Source: Branchipolynoe longqiensis
Lineage: Eukaryota; Annelida; Polychaeta; Phyllodocida; Polynoidae
DNA: 64,000 nt
Assembly: GCA_030323885.1 (NCBI GenBank)
Contig: CM059186.1
Coordinates: 170,671,230 to 170,735,229, forward strand
Reading direction: 5' to 3'
The position numbers and the translations under genes were made by a program. Below, in pieces: positions 43,997 to 54,710 of the stretch. The number at the start of each line of letters is the position of its first letter. The stretch's first letter is position 1. Below the pieces are notes generated by a model. It was not told where the DNA came from. It made no database searches and worked only from the letters and a program-made list of their open reading frames with translations.

Positions 43997-44628
43997 GGAA
44001 TAGATAAACCAAATATAAGGGTTCTTATGTGGACAATGGGCTGTTTTTTCACCTAATCAATATTCTCTGTCAATAAATACATGCCATAGAGCTATAATAT
44101 AGTAGAAATGACTAATTGTAGAAATGACCAATTGTAGAAATGACAAATTGTAGAAATGACAAATTGTATGAATGACAAATTGTAGAAGTGATGAATAGTA
44201 GAAATGACTAATTGTACAAATGACAAATTGTATAAATGACTTTGTAAGGACCGTCCTAGTCAGTCAAGTATAAAAGAAAAACATTGGTTTCAACCCATTC
44301 CGTCAGTCAGTCTCTGTGTATAATGGATCTCTCTCTATAACGGTATCTTGCTCTAGTTCCATGAGTGTCCGTTATAGATATAGTAGACTGTAATTATGAA
44401 TAAGCATGCATAATTATATATATAATTATATGTAAGTGTCCATACTTATATATATAATCATATATATAATTATATATGGTACATAATTATATATAATTAT
44501 TTATACATATAACTTGGCCATATCATATATATATATTATCTATATATAAGTATATATATAAATATTATATATGTAATTCTGAATAAATAACTGGGGTAAA
44601 TAAGTGGAGGTGCTAATTTGCTGTAATT
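43997..44628. repeat. Tandem repeats and AT-rich DNA
   Basis: 44105-44240 is a 17-bp-type array of AATTGTAGAAATGAC(A) units. 44395-44590 is a TA/ATAATTA-rich simple repeat. Between them, the strand complement reads like the TATAACGGACA ends of pogo/Tigger-type transposons (44340-44391), but no partner end was found. Confidence 0.75.
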
Positions 44629-45214
44629 CACGAAGGCGGAGGCGAGTCACGTATACAGTGGTTTTTATTTTTTCTCTTCAGGTACATAGGTCATAGAGAG
44701 CAATGGTAATCCGCCCCCTTTTTCGGTCTAAGAGTCTTTTTGGCACCGGGATAGAACCCTCAACCCTACCCATCGTCCGTTCTCTTTGGTGTGGGTGGGT
44801 GGGTGAAGAAAGGTGGTGTAGGTCCTTACTGGATGGTGGTGGGAGGAGAACTGGCCGTGGAGGGGGGGTTGGGTTTGAATCCAGTCACATGTCGGTTTCC
44901 GGTTAAGGTGGTTGGGTAAAGCCAGTAGGTGGCTCCTCTGGTGGTATTCGGGGTTAGTTCGGGGCGATCGGGGAGGTGGCGCCAGCAGTCGGTTAGTCAG
45001 GGCAGTGGGTTTTCTCGCCTCCGCCAGGAATTACCCATGTTACGAATAACATGCACAATTCACGAAGGCCGAGGCGAGTCACATATACAGTGGTTTTTAT
45101 TTGTTCTCTTCAGGTACATAGGTCATAGAGAGCAATGGTAATCCCCCCCCTTTTTCGGTCTCAGAGTCTTTTTGGCACTGGGATCGAACCCTCAACCAAG
45201 GAGGTAGCGAGGGT

Positions 45215-45953
45215 TCATGGTCCGGTGTGAACCTGGTCCTTGGGGACGTAGGTGTGGACAGCCCGGGAGGACCATGCACCCAGCTCCATGATTTCCGGGA
45301 GGGAGCACCTGGAGGCAGCACACGCCTGGGCCCCACCCCTTCTGAGGCTGTGGAGGGTGTAGCTAGAGGTGTGCGGGACTCCTGCAGCGGCGAGGGAAGC
45401 CCGCAGTGCTGCAGTCAGTGCTGCTGCCTGAAGGGGTGGCTCCCCCTGCCAGGATGAAGGCGGGGCCGAGGGAGTGTGGCCGGGCCAGACCCGTGTAGTG
45501 GAGCCAGGCCACAAGGGGGCAGAGGGGGGAGCCGTGGATAGCAGGGAGGAACACTCTGTATGCCTGGCCGGGTCTCCAGAGGGTCTTGGTGGTCCAGATT
45601 GTTATAGAGAGGCCTGTGGGCTTAGTGGTGATGTCTTGGGTTTGAAGGGCGTGGCCGGGGTCATTTGGGGCTATACTGGCGAGTAGGTTGCCCTGGCGTA
45701 GTAGAGTGCTGTATCCTATTAGGAGGGCAGCGATGAGGACCCGAGCGGAGGGGTCAGCTGTCCTGAGGAAGCTGATCACCGATCGGAGGTGGGCTGGGGT
45801 GAGGGGCGGGGGCTGTGTGGTTTGGTGAGTGGAGAGCCTGTGGACACCTCGCTTCATTAGTGAGACTGAGTATGAGTCGAATGCATGGGTCTTGCCTCCC
45901 ATTAGTTGCACCCAGGTCCTGGCCCCGCTCAGGTATCCATATCTCCCTGACAC
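45215..45953 (-). pseudogene. D2 tyrosine recombinase
   Basis: The 45953-45363 frame holds YGYLSGARTWVQLMGG and the box-A catalytic Arg in YSTLLRQGNLL (about 45697). It shifts near 45500 into 45514-45215 with the second catalytic motif LHSLRRGGAQAC and the nucleophile Tyr in SSRAVHTYV. All catalytic residues that can be placed are present; the frameshift is the main lesion. Confidence 0.85.
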
Positions 45954-47245
45954 AGGCCGTGAGGATAGGGTCTCTGCCTGTGCCGGAGCTCAGGACTTGC
46001 TGGCTCGCTGTGTTATCAGTGTTGATCATGATGGTGAATCGGTCGGTGTCGGGAGGTGCCAGGGTCCTGAGGGCCACCACCAAGTTCATGGCTTCAAGGT
46101 GAGCAATGTGGTTGGTCTGGTTGGTGACCTCTTCAGGGTTATGCCCTGCCGTAGTAGTTGGATGGTGAGTGGGCCCCGCCCCCTTTTAGGGAGGAGTCGC
46201 ACTCAATTAGCCATGGGAGGCGTGGCATGCCCTGGAGGAGGACCAGGCCATTGGTCCTCTCAGCATACTCCAGGAACCATCGTATGGCGGCCTTGAGGTC
46301 GTCAGTGACTTCGCCTTTTCCGGTGAAGGGAGCCGCCCTGAGAGCCGCAAATATGCAGGCCATAAAGCGGCGAGCGGGGGATGACACATTTCGCGATGTG
46401 GTTGAGGCGGCCCGCAAGTTTCTGGAGGTCTTTCCGGGATGCGAGTGTGCGGTCCGTCCATGTCCTGCACTCCTTCAGCGTCTCTGTCAGTTTGTCCTTG
46501 GGGATGGTGACCCGCATCCGTTGGGCATCATTGTTGAATCCTAGCCACTCGAGGGACTTGGTGGGCGGGGAGCATTTGGTAGGAGAGAGGGCCACATGGA
46601 GACAGTCGTTGTATGCCTGTTCCGCCTCTTGCCTGGTTGATGCCACGCCCACAAAGTCGTCCAGGTAGCAGTGGACAAAGTGCCCCTTCCTCCTGAGGAT
46701 GTAGAGGACGGCGTTGGTAGTTCTGGCGCAGGCCAAGGAGGATGTCCTGCAGCCAAAGGGCGGGGCAGTGTCAACATAGTATTTCCCATCAATGGAGATG
46801 CCGAGAAGTGGGGTGGAGAGGGGACAAGTGCGGAGCTGCCTGTAGGCCCTTATGAGATCTGCCGTCCATAGGTATGCACCGGGGCCTATCCTTGCCACCT
46901 CATCGGCCGCATCCATGATGCCGGGAAGGGTGTAGGCACTGGGAGCGCCCTTTTTTTTTAATGCCGGCGTTGACGCTGCACCCCCTGGGCCAACTGAGGT
47001 CGACGATGACACGTTTCTCAGTGGTGTTCTTCTTGGGCCGTGTCCTCATAGGGCTGGTCTGGGCCCAGGGGGTGAATGGGGGCTCATCAAAGGGGCCGAG
47101 GAGGGCCCCATGCTGGAGCTCGGTGACGACATATTTGCGTATGGCATCGAGCTGGTCACTATCCCTGGCGTGGTTGTTCGCAGTTGGAGTGGGGGCTGGT
47201 CAGCTGTGTAATTGGCCGGCCAGCCAAACTCGAGGAAGTCGATGA
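45754..47245 (-). pseudogene. D2 reverse transcriptase and RNase H
   Basis: Frame 47012-46302 has the RT core: AYLWTADLIRAYRQLR, the family signature PPFGCRTSSLACARTT and the catalytic CYLDDFVGVAS. Upstream motifs (DFLEFGWPANYT) are in the 47603-47046 frame, with a shift around 47000-47160. RNase H pieces are WLIECDSSLKGGG (46417-46139) and MINTDNTASQQVLSSGTGRD (46089-45754). Confidence 0.85.
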
Positions 47246-48130
47246 CCCCAATGTTGTGATACCCGGCCAATATCTGCCTCCGGGCCGGAATCTTGAGAGC
47301 GGATTTGACTGGGATGCGTGCGCCGATGTAATTTGGTAGTGCCGTTTGTCTCACTTGGTCGTATAGCTTTAGGTAGTCGGGGTGGTCCTGCCAGGCTGCC
47401 CTGACTGGCACTGGCCAGATGCTGTCCAGGATGGGGTGGTATTCGGTTGGGGACCTGAGGGGGAGTGTCCTGTAGTTTCTATCGGCCAGGTCATCACTGA
47501 CAACCATGGGGTTACCGCTGTACTGGTCACAATCACTCACATTGTCTGTGCGTTGGCGTGTGCTACAAGTGTTGTGTGGTAGGATGTCGTTGTAATCCTC
47601 CATTTCTAGGTAACTGTCAGTGTCGCTGTCATCTGTGGTGGGGTGGTGTGGCTGTCAAGGTTTGTTGACATCTGGTTGGCTCCGTGGTGGTGGCCGTCCT
47701 CACCCGGGTCCCCCCTCCCCCCATGGTAGGGATGGGGGTGGTTCCTGGCCACATGGTGTCCGGGCCGAGTGACGGCGGCCATTGTTGTTGTTGTGGTGAG
47801 CGCGCCACGTGTTGCAGGCGGCGCTCCCCCGTGGTGAGGCGCTTCCTCCTGGCCGCCTTTGTTGTGTGTGCAGCATGTGCTGCCGCTGGTGTCAGGTTCC
47901 ACATGCGCTGGTGTATGGCGAACATGGGTGTTGGGGGGTGAAAGGCTGCCGCCCGTGCTGTGGGAACGGTTCCGGGCTCGGCCCGGGCATTGGCAGTCGG
48001 TGCTCGGGGAGTTGTGGCTACTGCTGGGGCTCCAGGGGGCGCCCCAGTGGGCGGTGCAGTTCTCACCACCCGTGGCCGCATCGTTTGATGTGTTGTTTAT
48101 GTTGTCGCGGTTGAATGCTTCAGCTCGCAT
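47046..48130 (-). pseudogene. D2 gag-like and RT-leading region
   Basis: Frames 48130-47606 and 48081-47629 overlap; both are low-complexity His/Pro/Thr-rich, so the real gag frame is not certain. The 47603-47046 frame continues into RT with ALPNYIGARIPVKSALKI, parallel to GLPNYLAAKVPVPSG in D1. Confidence 0.55.
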
Positions 48131-48496
48131 CCTTTTCCTAACAAGGTGTACCCTGGGTTATTCTGCTTAGCCGCATTGTTGTTGCGTGTTGTCTTCCTTG
48201 GTGGCATTTCGTTACGTTACGTTGCGTTGCGTGGCGTGGTGAAGAAAGGTGGTGTAGGTCCTTACTGGATGGTGGTGGGAGGAGAACTGGCCGTGGAAGG
48301 GGGGTTGGGTTTGAATCCAGTCACATGTCGGTTTCCGGTTAAGGTGGTTGGGTAAAGCTGGTAGGTGGCTGCACTGGTGGTATTTGGGGTTAGTTCGGGG
48401 CGATCAGGGAGGTTGCGCCAGCGGTCGGTTAGTCAGGGCAGTGGGTTTTCTCGCCTCCGCCCGGAATTACCCATGTTCCGAATAACATGCACAATT

Positions 48497-49193
48497 ACTG
48501 GTGAGAGAGAAAACGGTAAAGCAAATACAATAACCAAAAGGACATCAGTGAATGGGTACATGCGGACATTGGCTAAACATGATCAATGAATAAGACAATA
48601 TGGCATTATGTTACTATGTGTTATTTTCATAATCAGGAAAAATGCGAACACAGCAAATATAGTTATGGCATTTTAATTAAGGAAAGTTAAATGTCAGGTT
48701 ATACAAATGTCAGCTCACAAATGCTTAAGAAACGAGGCTAGAGATGCTATGGCCCTACTTTTCACTTTCACATGAAGGGTGGGTGGGAGGCCAATTTAAG
48801 GCTGGTTATTGTCTCCTGGCTCCTCCGGTCGTAATGACCAAACCCCGGCGCTGCGCCGCCTTATATAGCAAAAGTCTACCCGAAAAGGGGTGCATCGGCA
48901 GTTCGAGTATACTGCATAATACGTCATCAAGTCCTGTTTACCCGATTGGCGACCAGGTTAGAAAAGAACCGCCAGTCGGCGTTCGAGTTGTTTCTTAGTT
49001 ATAGAGAATTCCGCTAGTCGGCGACACAATAGACGTCCTTAGTACTGGCACGCCTTGGTCTGTATTCGCGATCCTGATTACCCGCAATGCCAAAGCATTA
49101 CGAAACAATGTGCTTTAACCTGTAAACCCAATGTACATGTAACCATTTTTAGGTATATATGTTTATATCTCGAAAATACTTGTGAAGGGGGGA
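48497..49193 (+). other. Probable 3' internal end of a lost LTR element
   Basis: No ORF is readable. The GAAGGGGGGA run (49183-49193) next to the LTR at 49194 looks like its purine tract. Confidence 0.45.
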
Positions 49194-49353
49194 TGTAATA
49201 TATGCGTAAAAGACATCCAGGCACGAGCAGAGAACAAAGGAATATGTAAATGAGATGACGTCAGAGGCACAGGGTGCCGGTGGTTCAGGTCCCTGGATGG
49301 TGAATAAAGCATTCAGTATCCAGAAGTCAAAGTGTTCAGACGTCGTACTTACA
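49194..49353 (+). repeat. Single 3' LTR of a short-LTR retrotransposon
   Basis: TGTAATATATGCG...CGTACTTACA, 160 bp, preceded by a purine tract and containing GAATAAAGCATTC (poly(A) signal). Size and plan resemble the 163-bp LTRs at 3540 and 8010, but the sequence is different. No 5' partner is in the window. Confidence 0.6.
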
Positions 49354-49438
49354 CAGAGACCGACGACTATAACCACAGTTCATGCTAAACTAACTTTATC
49401 GAATTATTGCATAGGGCCTATATATGGAGTTTATGGTG

Positions 49439-49976
49439 CTGTCACATTACGACGCTTCTCGCCGGCGCACTGCCAATGCGCAAAAAAGTCGAGAAACGTC
49501 AAAATTTTCGGCGCGGTGGGAAAAAGTTCAACGTCAGCACAACGTGTTGGTAGTGTGAGGCCGACGTTGTGAGAAAAAAAAAAAAAAAGGTTTGGCGCTC
49601 CGTCCTGATATGACCTTAGATGTTGCTAGGACGTAAAACAACAACAAGCAAAAAAGCAACAGTTTGGCGCAACGAGCCTCACGCTTGCATGGCGTCTGCC
49701 TAGCGTTCGCATAAAGTTATTCCAGCGATCTCGACGTGCTCCATAATATTGGCACCCGCGCATTGTCACGCGTTGTTGCACGTTGAAAGTTTTGTACAAG
49801 CACAAAACTTCGCTAATAAAGCGCGCCGCCGACCATCGCCGACTGTCGACGTAGTTCAATGAATACCAACGCGCGCCTAACTCGCGCCTAACGCGCGCCT
49901 AACGTATCCCGACGTTCCGCCAACAAATCACACACGTCGACGCGCGTTGGTGGCGAGAAGCGTCGTAATGTGACAG
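49439..49976. mobile_element. Inverted-repeat element (MITE-4)
   Basis: CTGTCACATTACGACGCTTC at 49439 and its exact reverse complement ending at 49976 give 25-bp perfect TIRs. The interior is rich in CGCGC. It contains a LINE tail (49605-49650) after a 15-A run, identical in type to 20514-20560, which is probably a later insertion. Target duplication not clear. Confidence 0.85.
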
Positions 49977-50205
49977 GGGTATAAGGGATGTGGTAGGGGT
50001 GTAGGTGTCTGGTCGGGGTTTAGGTATGTGGTGGGGGTGTAGGTGTGTGGTGGGGGTTTTGGGATGTGGTGGGGGTGTAGGTGTGTGGTGGGGGTTTTGG
50101 GATGTGGTGGGGGTGTAGGTGTGTCATGGGGTGTAGGTGTGTCGTGGGGGTGTAAGGGGTATTGGGGGTATAGGTGTGTCGTAGGGGATATAGGTGTTTT
50201 TGGCG
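49977..50205 (+). repeat. G-rich minisatellite
   Basis: Repeats of GGTGGGGGTGTAGGTGTGTG and GGGGTTTTGGGATGTGGT. Many GGGG runs on one strand. Confidence 0.9.
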
Positions 50206-50218
50206 CGTCCATTACAGC

Positions 50219-50611
50219 CCGGTGTGGCGGTTTCAGCGCCCGGTCAGTTTCAGCGGCCTGTCGTGGCTTCTGCGCATGCGCGGATTTTCGCACGTTGCGG
50301 CGAGCACTGCTATTTGTTTTGTTTACACTCGGCGATTCGACGCTGATCTAGCTGCTACGTTAATATCGCTTGGAATTTAAGGTTAGTTTAATTAAATTTC
50401 ATTATTTGAGTATGTAATTCTGCTAAATATGATCGCATTCAATAGATTTCGGCCTAATCGGTCCCTAACACTGCCAGGCCCCAGCGATAGTTACAGCTGA
50501 GCTTGTAGCCGGCGAGGCCACGGGTGTTTTGCATATGTCTTAAAATCCGCGCATGCGCAGAAGCCACGACAGGCCGCTGAAACTGACCGGGCGCTGAAAC
50601 CGCCACACCGG
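50219..50611. mobile_element. MITE-1a
   Basis: 393 bp with perfect 70-bp TIRs (50219-50288 and 50542-50611), starting CCGGTGTGGCGGTTTCAGCG. No ORF. The interior matches MITE-1b in inverted orientation. Each TIR holds TGCGCATGCGC. Confidence 0.93.
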
Positions 50612-50770
50612 TTCTCGTCCGGTACATGTACGGTAGATGTCCGTTAGTGTTCGTTTCGTCCGGTTCTCGTCCGGTACATGTACGGTACTTATCCGTTTGT
50701 TTTCGTTTCGTCCGGTGCTCGTCCGGTACATGTACGGTACATGTACGGTACTTGTCCGGTTGCCCGGCGG
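50612..50770 (+). repeat. Minisatellite of TCGTCCGGTACATGTACGG units
   Basis: About three 50-bp units plus shorter pieces. Similar GTCCGGT motifs flank MITE-1c at 35195-35235 and 35740-35785. Confidence 0.85.
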
Positions 50771-51394
50771 CAATTGACCCAATTACGCTCCATTTCGATA
50801 GATTTTGTCACCGGACACCACCGGACTAGAAAATTCTTTGTCCGGCTGTCAGCGGTTCACCCCCAGCGGTGGAGCCCTATGGCGGAAGAACATTGAACTA
50901 TTAAATGAACTATAGGTGGCGCCACTGTTCCGGCCGCTAGCTACACTACGTGACTTTGGGCCGTTTTGCTGACGCAGCGCCCGACCAACGAGTGACTTCC
51001 CACTGCCTTCATAGGTAGAAACATACTAAATTTCAACTATACTTCAAGCACTTTAATTAGTGCCAAACATATATAAATGTGTGATTATGTCTAGATAAGA
51101 AACAGTGGAGGTTTAGCCTGGTCCCCTGGCCTTTGCCAGACAGAGGTGCAGTAGTTTTCTTCTATTATCACTCAGTTTCAAAGTTGTCAACCAAAACAAT
51201 GTGATTATAGAAATATGTATTGAACATGCCAGTTTTGAGAACTGCATACACAAATCAGATAAGTGTTCACCAACAATGCAATATCTGGCTCATTGTTAAT
51301 CTGTTAATGCATCATTTGTGTCGCAGAATTAGGTTCAAATATGTTGTAAATGTAAGATCTATGGAAATGACCATAAATAATTTTGCCACTGCCC

Positions 51395-51465
51395 CGTAAT
51401 CGATTAAGCAACTCGAGATCCGGATTTCCGGTGTGGCGTGTCCCGTGCTCAGCTGTATACCTATA
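51395..51465. mobile_element. MITE-2 and MITE-1 terminal fragments
   Basis: GTAATCGATTAAGCAACTCG resembles the MITE-2 end. CCGGTGTGGCGTGTCCCGTG (51429) resembles a MITE-1 end. Both are cut short. Confidence 0.5.
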
Positions 51466-51901
51466 CTATAGAGGGGGTGCAATGACGTCACGAGGCAACT
51501 TCCGGTGGCCATATTGGATTACATATGCAAGGCTTGGAAGTGCTTACATTGTGTTTATTTACTGATTTGTTGGTTTATTTGTCACTGTTTTGAGCAGTTT
51601 GGGCTCAAAAGTTGGGGGAAAGGGGTTTTTTGATGGAGGGGAAGCATTTTTAAAATCATGTAGCCTCACATCATGGCTGAAGTGCTGTATGTTGACACTT
51701 TGGATGCTCTGTCAAAGAATTAGAGAGGTTCGGGCAGTACCCACTAGGTGGCGCCACATACTTCAGCAGCCCTGATTATAGGTAGGCCCAGTGGTGGCCA
51801 TAGTGTTCTTGGTATAAGATAGGGGGCGCCATAGGTGGTATTAAGTGTACTCCAAGATGGCTAACTTCCCAGTGATGACGTCACGTGCACTCCCTCTATA
51901 G
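51466..51901. mobile_element. Inverted-repeat element (MITE-5)
   Basis: CTATAGAGGGGGTGCAATGA on the left pairs imperfectly with the right end ...TGCACTCCCTCTATAG (51901) over about 50 bp. A CRE-like TGACGTCA-type site occurs in both arms. 436 bp, no ORF. Confidence 0.75.
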
Positions 51902-52432
51902 GGCGGCATAATCATAATTCAAAACCAGACACAGATAATAACTTTTTGGGCTAATAAATTTATTATTTAAGCTTAATAAATTTTACAGCAGCCTTTTGGA
52001 CTACGCCTTTTTGAGCATTTTTTATCAGCTTTTCTCAATAATACAATTGAGATAATTAGCTTTAATTATTCTATTTCAGCAGGTAGTATAACCTCAGTCT
52101 TTTTTCTAATATACTATTCATTACTTATGTGCAGGTCTTATCGGAATCAATTACTATTTCATAATTCAATTACTTATATGCAGGTCAATCCGTGATTGTA
52201 CTATCATACTACTATATGATATACTTCTGAGCATTTTCTATTCATTTCTATAATAAAAACTTGAAACAGAAGACATGATGAAGCAGCTACAACAGATCAC
52301 GGTCACATCATCAGCTCACATCTGGCACACTCAACGACATTCGCACTATTACTTCACACAGCAACATTCGTTACATTGCACACTGGGATCATCATCTCTC
52401 AGCCACATTTGGGACAGGAGAGATGATGATTC
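51902..52432. other. No gene recognised; strong hairpin at the end
   Basis: AT-rich. 52387-52400 and 52417-52431 form a 13-bp hairpin (ATCATCATCTCTC) directly next to the point where D3 RT homology stops. Confidence 0.5.
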
Positions 52433-52970
52433 CTAACACATTCTACCAATATATCCAGTAACTTTTTGTCAGGGATACGAATAAATAAGTTTTTTGAATC
52501 GATTTCATAGCCTAACCAGATTAATTTTTGAGTAGGAGGAACACATTTTTTAATTGACAATTTAAGACCTAAACATGTAGTCAATTTAAAGACATAATTA
52601 TATGCCTCTTGCGCCTTAGCCAAAGAATTTTCTACCCCCACAAAATCGTCTAAAAAACACAAGGTAAAAAACCCCATCTTCCTCATCAAATAAACCACTG
52701 CTGCTGTCGTCCGGGCACAAGCCATACTTGATGTCCGACATCCAAACGGCGGTGCTATGTCAAAATAATATTTATCATTTACTTTAATTCCAAAAAGAGG
52801 CACACTTAAGGGGCAGGTTCTTAATTGCCTGTACGCCCTTGCCAGATCTATCGACCACATAAAACAATCTTCACCTAGCTTTGTGATCTCCTTAGCCAAT
52901 GACATTATGGTAGGCAGATTATACTTATAAGGCTTCCCCTGATAGAACCCCTTATTAATCCCTGTATTAA
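52433..52970 (-). pseudogene. D3 reverse transcriptase, C-terminal part
   Basis: CFMWSIDLARAYRQLRTCPL (motif A), PPFGCRTSSMACARTT, the catalytic LCFLDDFVGVEN and PPTQKLIWLGYEID are intact in one frame. Homology stops at LVEC; RNase H and recombinase are lost. The other RT part is at 54711. Confidence 0.88.
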
Positions 52971-54706
52971 AGTTGCATGGTCCGATGGCCTTTGAATTTT
53001 TGTCTTATTTTTGAGATAAATATATCAAATTGATCGTTACAAGCTACTAATCATTACTCCGGAGTGATTTTGATTAAAGATGATTAGTTTTGAAGTAATA
53101 TGAGCTGAAAGAACCAAAAATAATTTCGACAAGCTTGCCAAAAGTCCTGTGGCTATGACCCAGATGTCATCTCGCGGTGACCACGTGATGTGAGATGACC
53201 TGGAACCTTACAGGACTGTAGGTAGGTATTCCTGGTTGGGTGGTAACATTCTGGGAATGGATTAGTGACATAGGCCCATGGCACTAGGGCTTTAAAAAAA
53301 AAAATGTGTGTCTGTTGTCTGCTTGTGTCTGTCTGTCTATGTATGTCTGTATGTATCTGTGTGTGTGTCTGTCTGTGTGTATGTCTGTGTGTGTCCATCT
53401 GTGTGTTTCTGTGCTGTGTATGTATGTGTGTATGTATGTCTGTGGTGTATGTGTGTCTGTGTGTGTATGGATGTGTCTGTCTGTGTATGTCTGTATGTGT
53501 GTGTGTCTGTGTATGTATGTGTGCATGTATATGTGTGTCTGCCTCTGCCTGTGTGCGGCTGTCTATGTGTTTCTGTATGTGGGTGTGTCTCTCTCTCTGC
53601 AAAGTCAGGTCAGGTGTATGTGTCTGTGTATGTCGGGTGTGTGCATATCTGTGTGTTTGTGTGTCTGTGTGTGCTGTCTATGCATGTCTGTCTGTGTGTG
53701 TCTATCTATGTGTGTCTGTCTGTGTGTGTATATGTATGTGTGGTAATGTCTGTGTGTGTATGTATGTGTATCTATGTGTGTCTGTGTGTATGTATGTGTG
53801 TATGTCTGTGTGTGTATGTCTGTGTGTGTCTGTCTGTGGGTGTCTGTGTGTGTGTGGCTCTCTCTCTGCAAAGTCAGGTTGGGTGTATGTGTGTCTGTGT
53901 ATGTCAGGTGTGTGCATGTGTGTGTTTCTGTGTATGTGTGTGCTGTCTGTGTATGTCTGTCTGTGTGTGCCTATCTATGGGTGTCTGTATGTGTGTGTAT
54001 GTCTGTGTATGTATGTCTGTGTGTATGGCTGTGTGTGTATGTCTGTGTGTATGTCTGTCTGTATGTATATGTATGTGTGTCTGTGTGTGTATGTCTATGT
54101 GTGTATGTCTCTGCATGTCTGTCTGTGTGTATGTCTGCGTGTGTCTGTCTGGGGGTGTCTGTGTGTGTGTGTGTGTGGCTCTCTCTGCAAAGTCAGGTTG
54201 GGTGTATGTGTGTCTGTGTATGTCGGGTGTGTGCATGTCTGTGTGTTTCTGTGTATGTGTGCGCTGTGTGTGCATGTCTGTCTGTGTGTGCCTATCTATG
54301 GGTGTATGTCTGTGTGTGTATGTCTGTGTGTGTATGTCTTGTGTGTGTATGTCTGTGTGTATGTCTGTCTCTGTGTCTCTGTAAAATCAGGTCAGGAAAC
54401 ACACAGACACATACACACACATCCACCTCATATCCCCTTCCCCTCTATGACCCTGCACAGCAGGCCTACTTGGTTGGGGGGGCTAATGGGGTCACGAGAT
54501 TGGCCTAATTGGTTAATGGCCTTCCTGCATAATGGGTGTTTCAAACTGAGTGTTCAAAGGGGTGAGGTTATAAACTCACTGGTTATTCTGTATATACTGT
54601 CCCAAATCATTAGCTAATAGACCAATATCTAAGTTGGATATATAGCATCAAATGTAAGTAGTTGTTTTAATTTTGACAAAATTATATTTCATCGGACCAT
54701 GCAACT
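52971..54706. mobile_element. piggyBac-like non-autonomous element with TTAA duplication
   Basis: 17-bp perfect TIRs AGTTGCATGGTCCGATG (52971-52987 and 54690-54706) lie between TTAA at 52967-52970 and TTAA at 54707-54710. Removing the element plus one TTAA rejoins the D3 RT frame. TTAA duplication is the hallmark of piggyBac transposition (family knowledge). No transposase is encoded; most of the interior is a satellite array. Confidence 0.9.
53300..54420 (+). repeat. TG-rich satellite inside the piggyBac-like element
   Basis: TGTGTGTATGTCTG-type repeats with higher-order units that begin CTCTGCAAAGTCAGGT (about 53597, 53865, 54186, and a variant at 54379). Spacing is roughly 200-320 bp. Long open frames across it are simple-repeat artefacts. 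Confidence 0.93.
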
Positions 54707-54710
54707 TTAA

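Larger units (their letters stand above)
27068..43999 (+). mobile_element. Gypsy-3, large decayed LTR element with nested insertions (proposed)
   Basis: Two same-orientation repeats (27068-27813, and 39151-39639 continued at 43763-43996) enclose plus-strand gag, protease and RT relics (35963-38312). A primer-site-like TGGCGACCATGACGG follows the left repeat at 27845. This suggests one element expanded by insertions: a 513-bp element (28194), MITE-2 with a DIRS element (29650-35147), MITE-1 with MITE-2b (35282-35729), and LINE-A2 with LINE-B2 inside the right repeat. The repeats do not have clean TG...CA ends and no target duplication is evident, so the single-element reading is an inference. 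Confidence 0.55.
44629..48496 (-). mobile_element. PAT/Ngaro-like element D2 with complete split direct repeats
   Basis: On the minus strand the order is A1 (48496-48238), gag, RT, RNase H, recombinase, B1 (45197-45061), A2 (45060-44812), B2 (about 44767-44629). A1 and A2 differ by a few bases over about 250 bp; B1 and B2 likewise over about 137 bp. A2 and B1 meet at AATT, and AATT also occurs at both outer edges (44625-44628 and 48493-48496). This is the A1-B1A2-B2 layout of recombinase retrotransposons that insert from a circle. Confidence 0.9.

Noticed and set aside
44340..44391. pogo/Tigger-type transposon end
   Set aside because: Only one end-like sequence, with no partner inverted repeat or transposase.
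47684..48170. Cys/Trp-rich plus-strand frames resembling a secreted protein
   Set aside because: They mirror the D2 gag-like low-complexity region; no signal peptide or conserved pattern.
53304..54617. Open frame of 437 codons rich in Cys and Val
   Set aside because: It is translation of a TG-rich satellite open in several frames; the protein is only C/V/S repeats.
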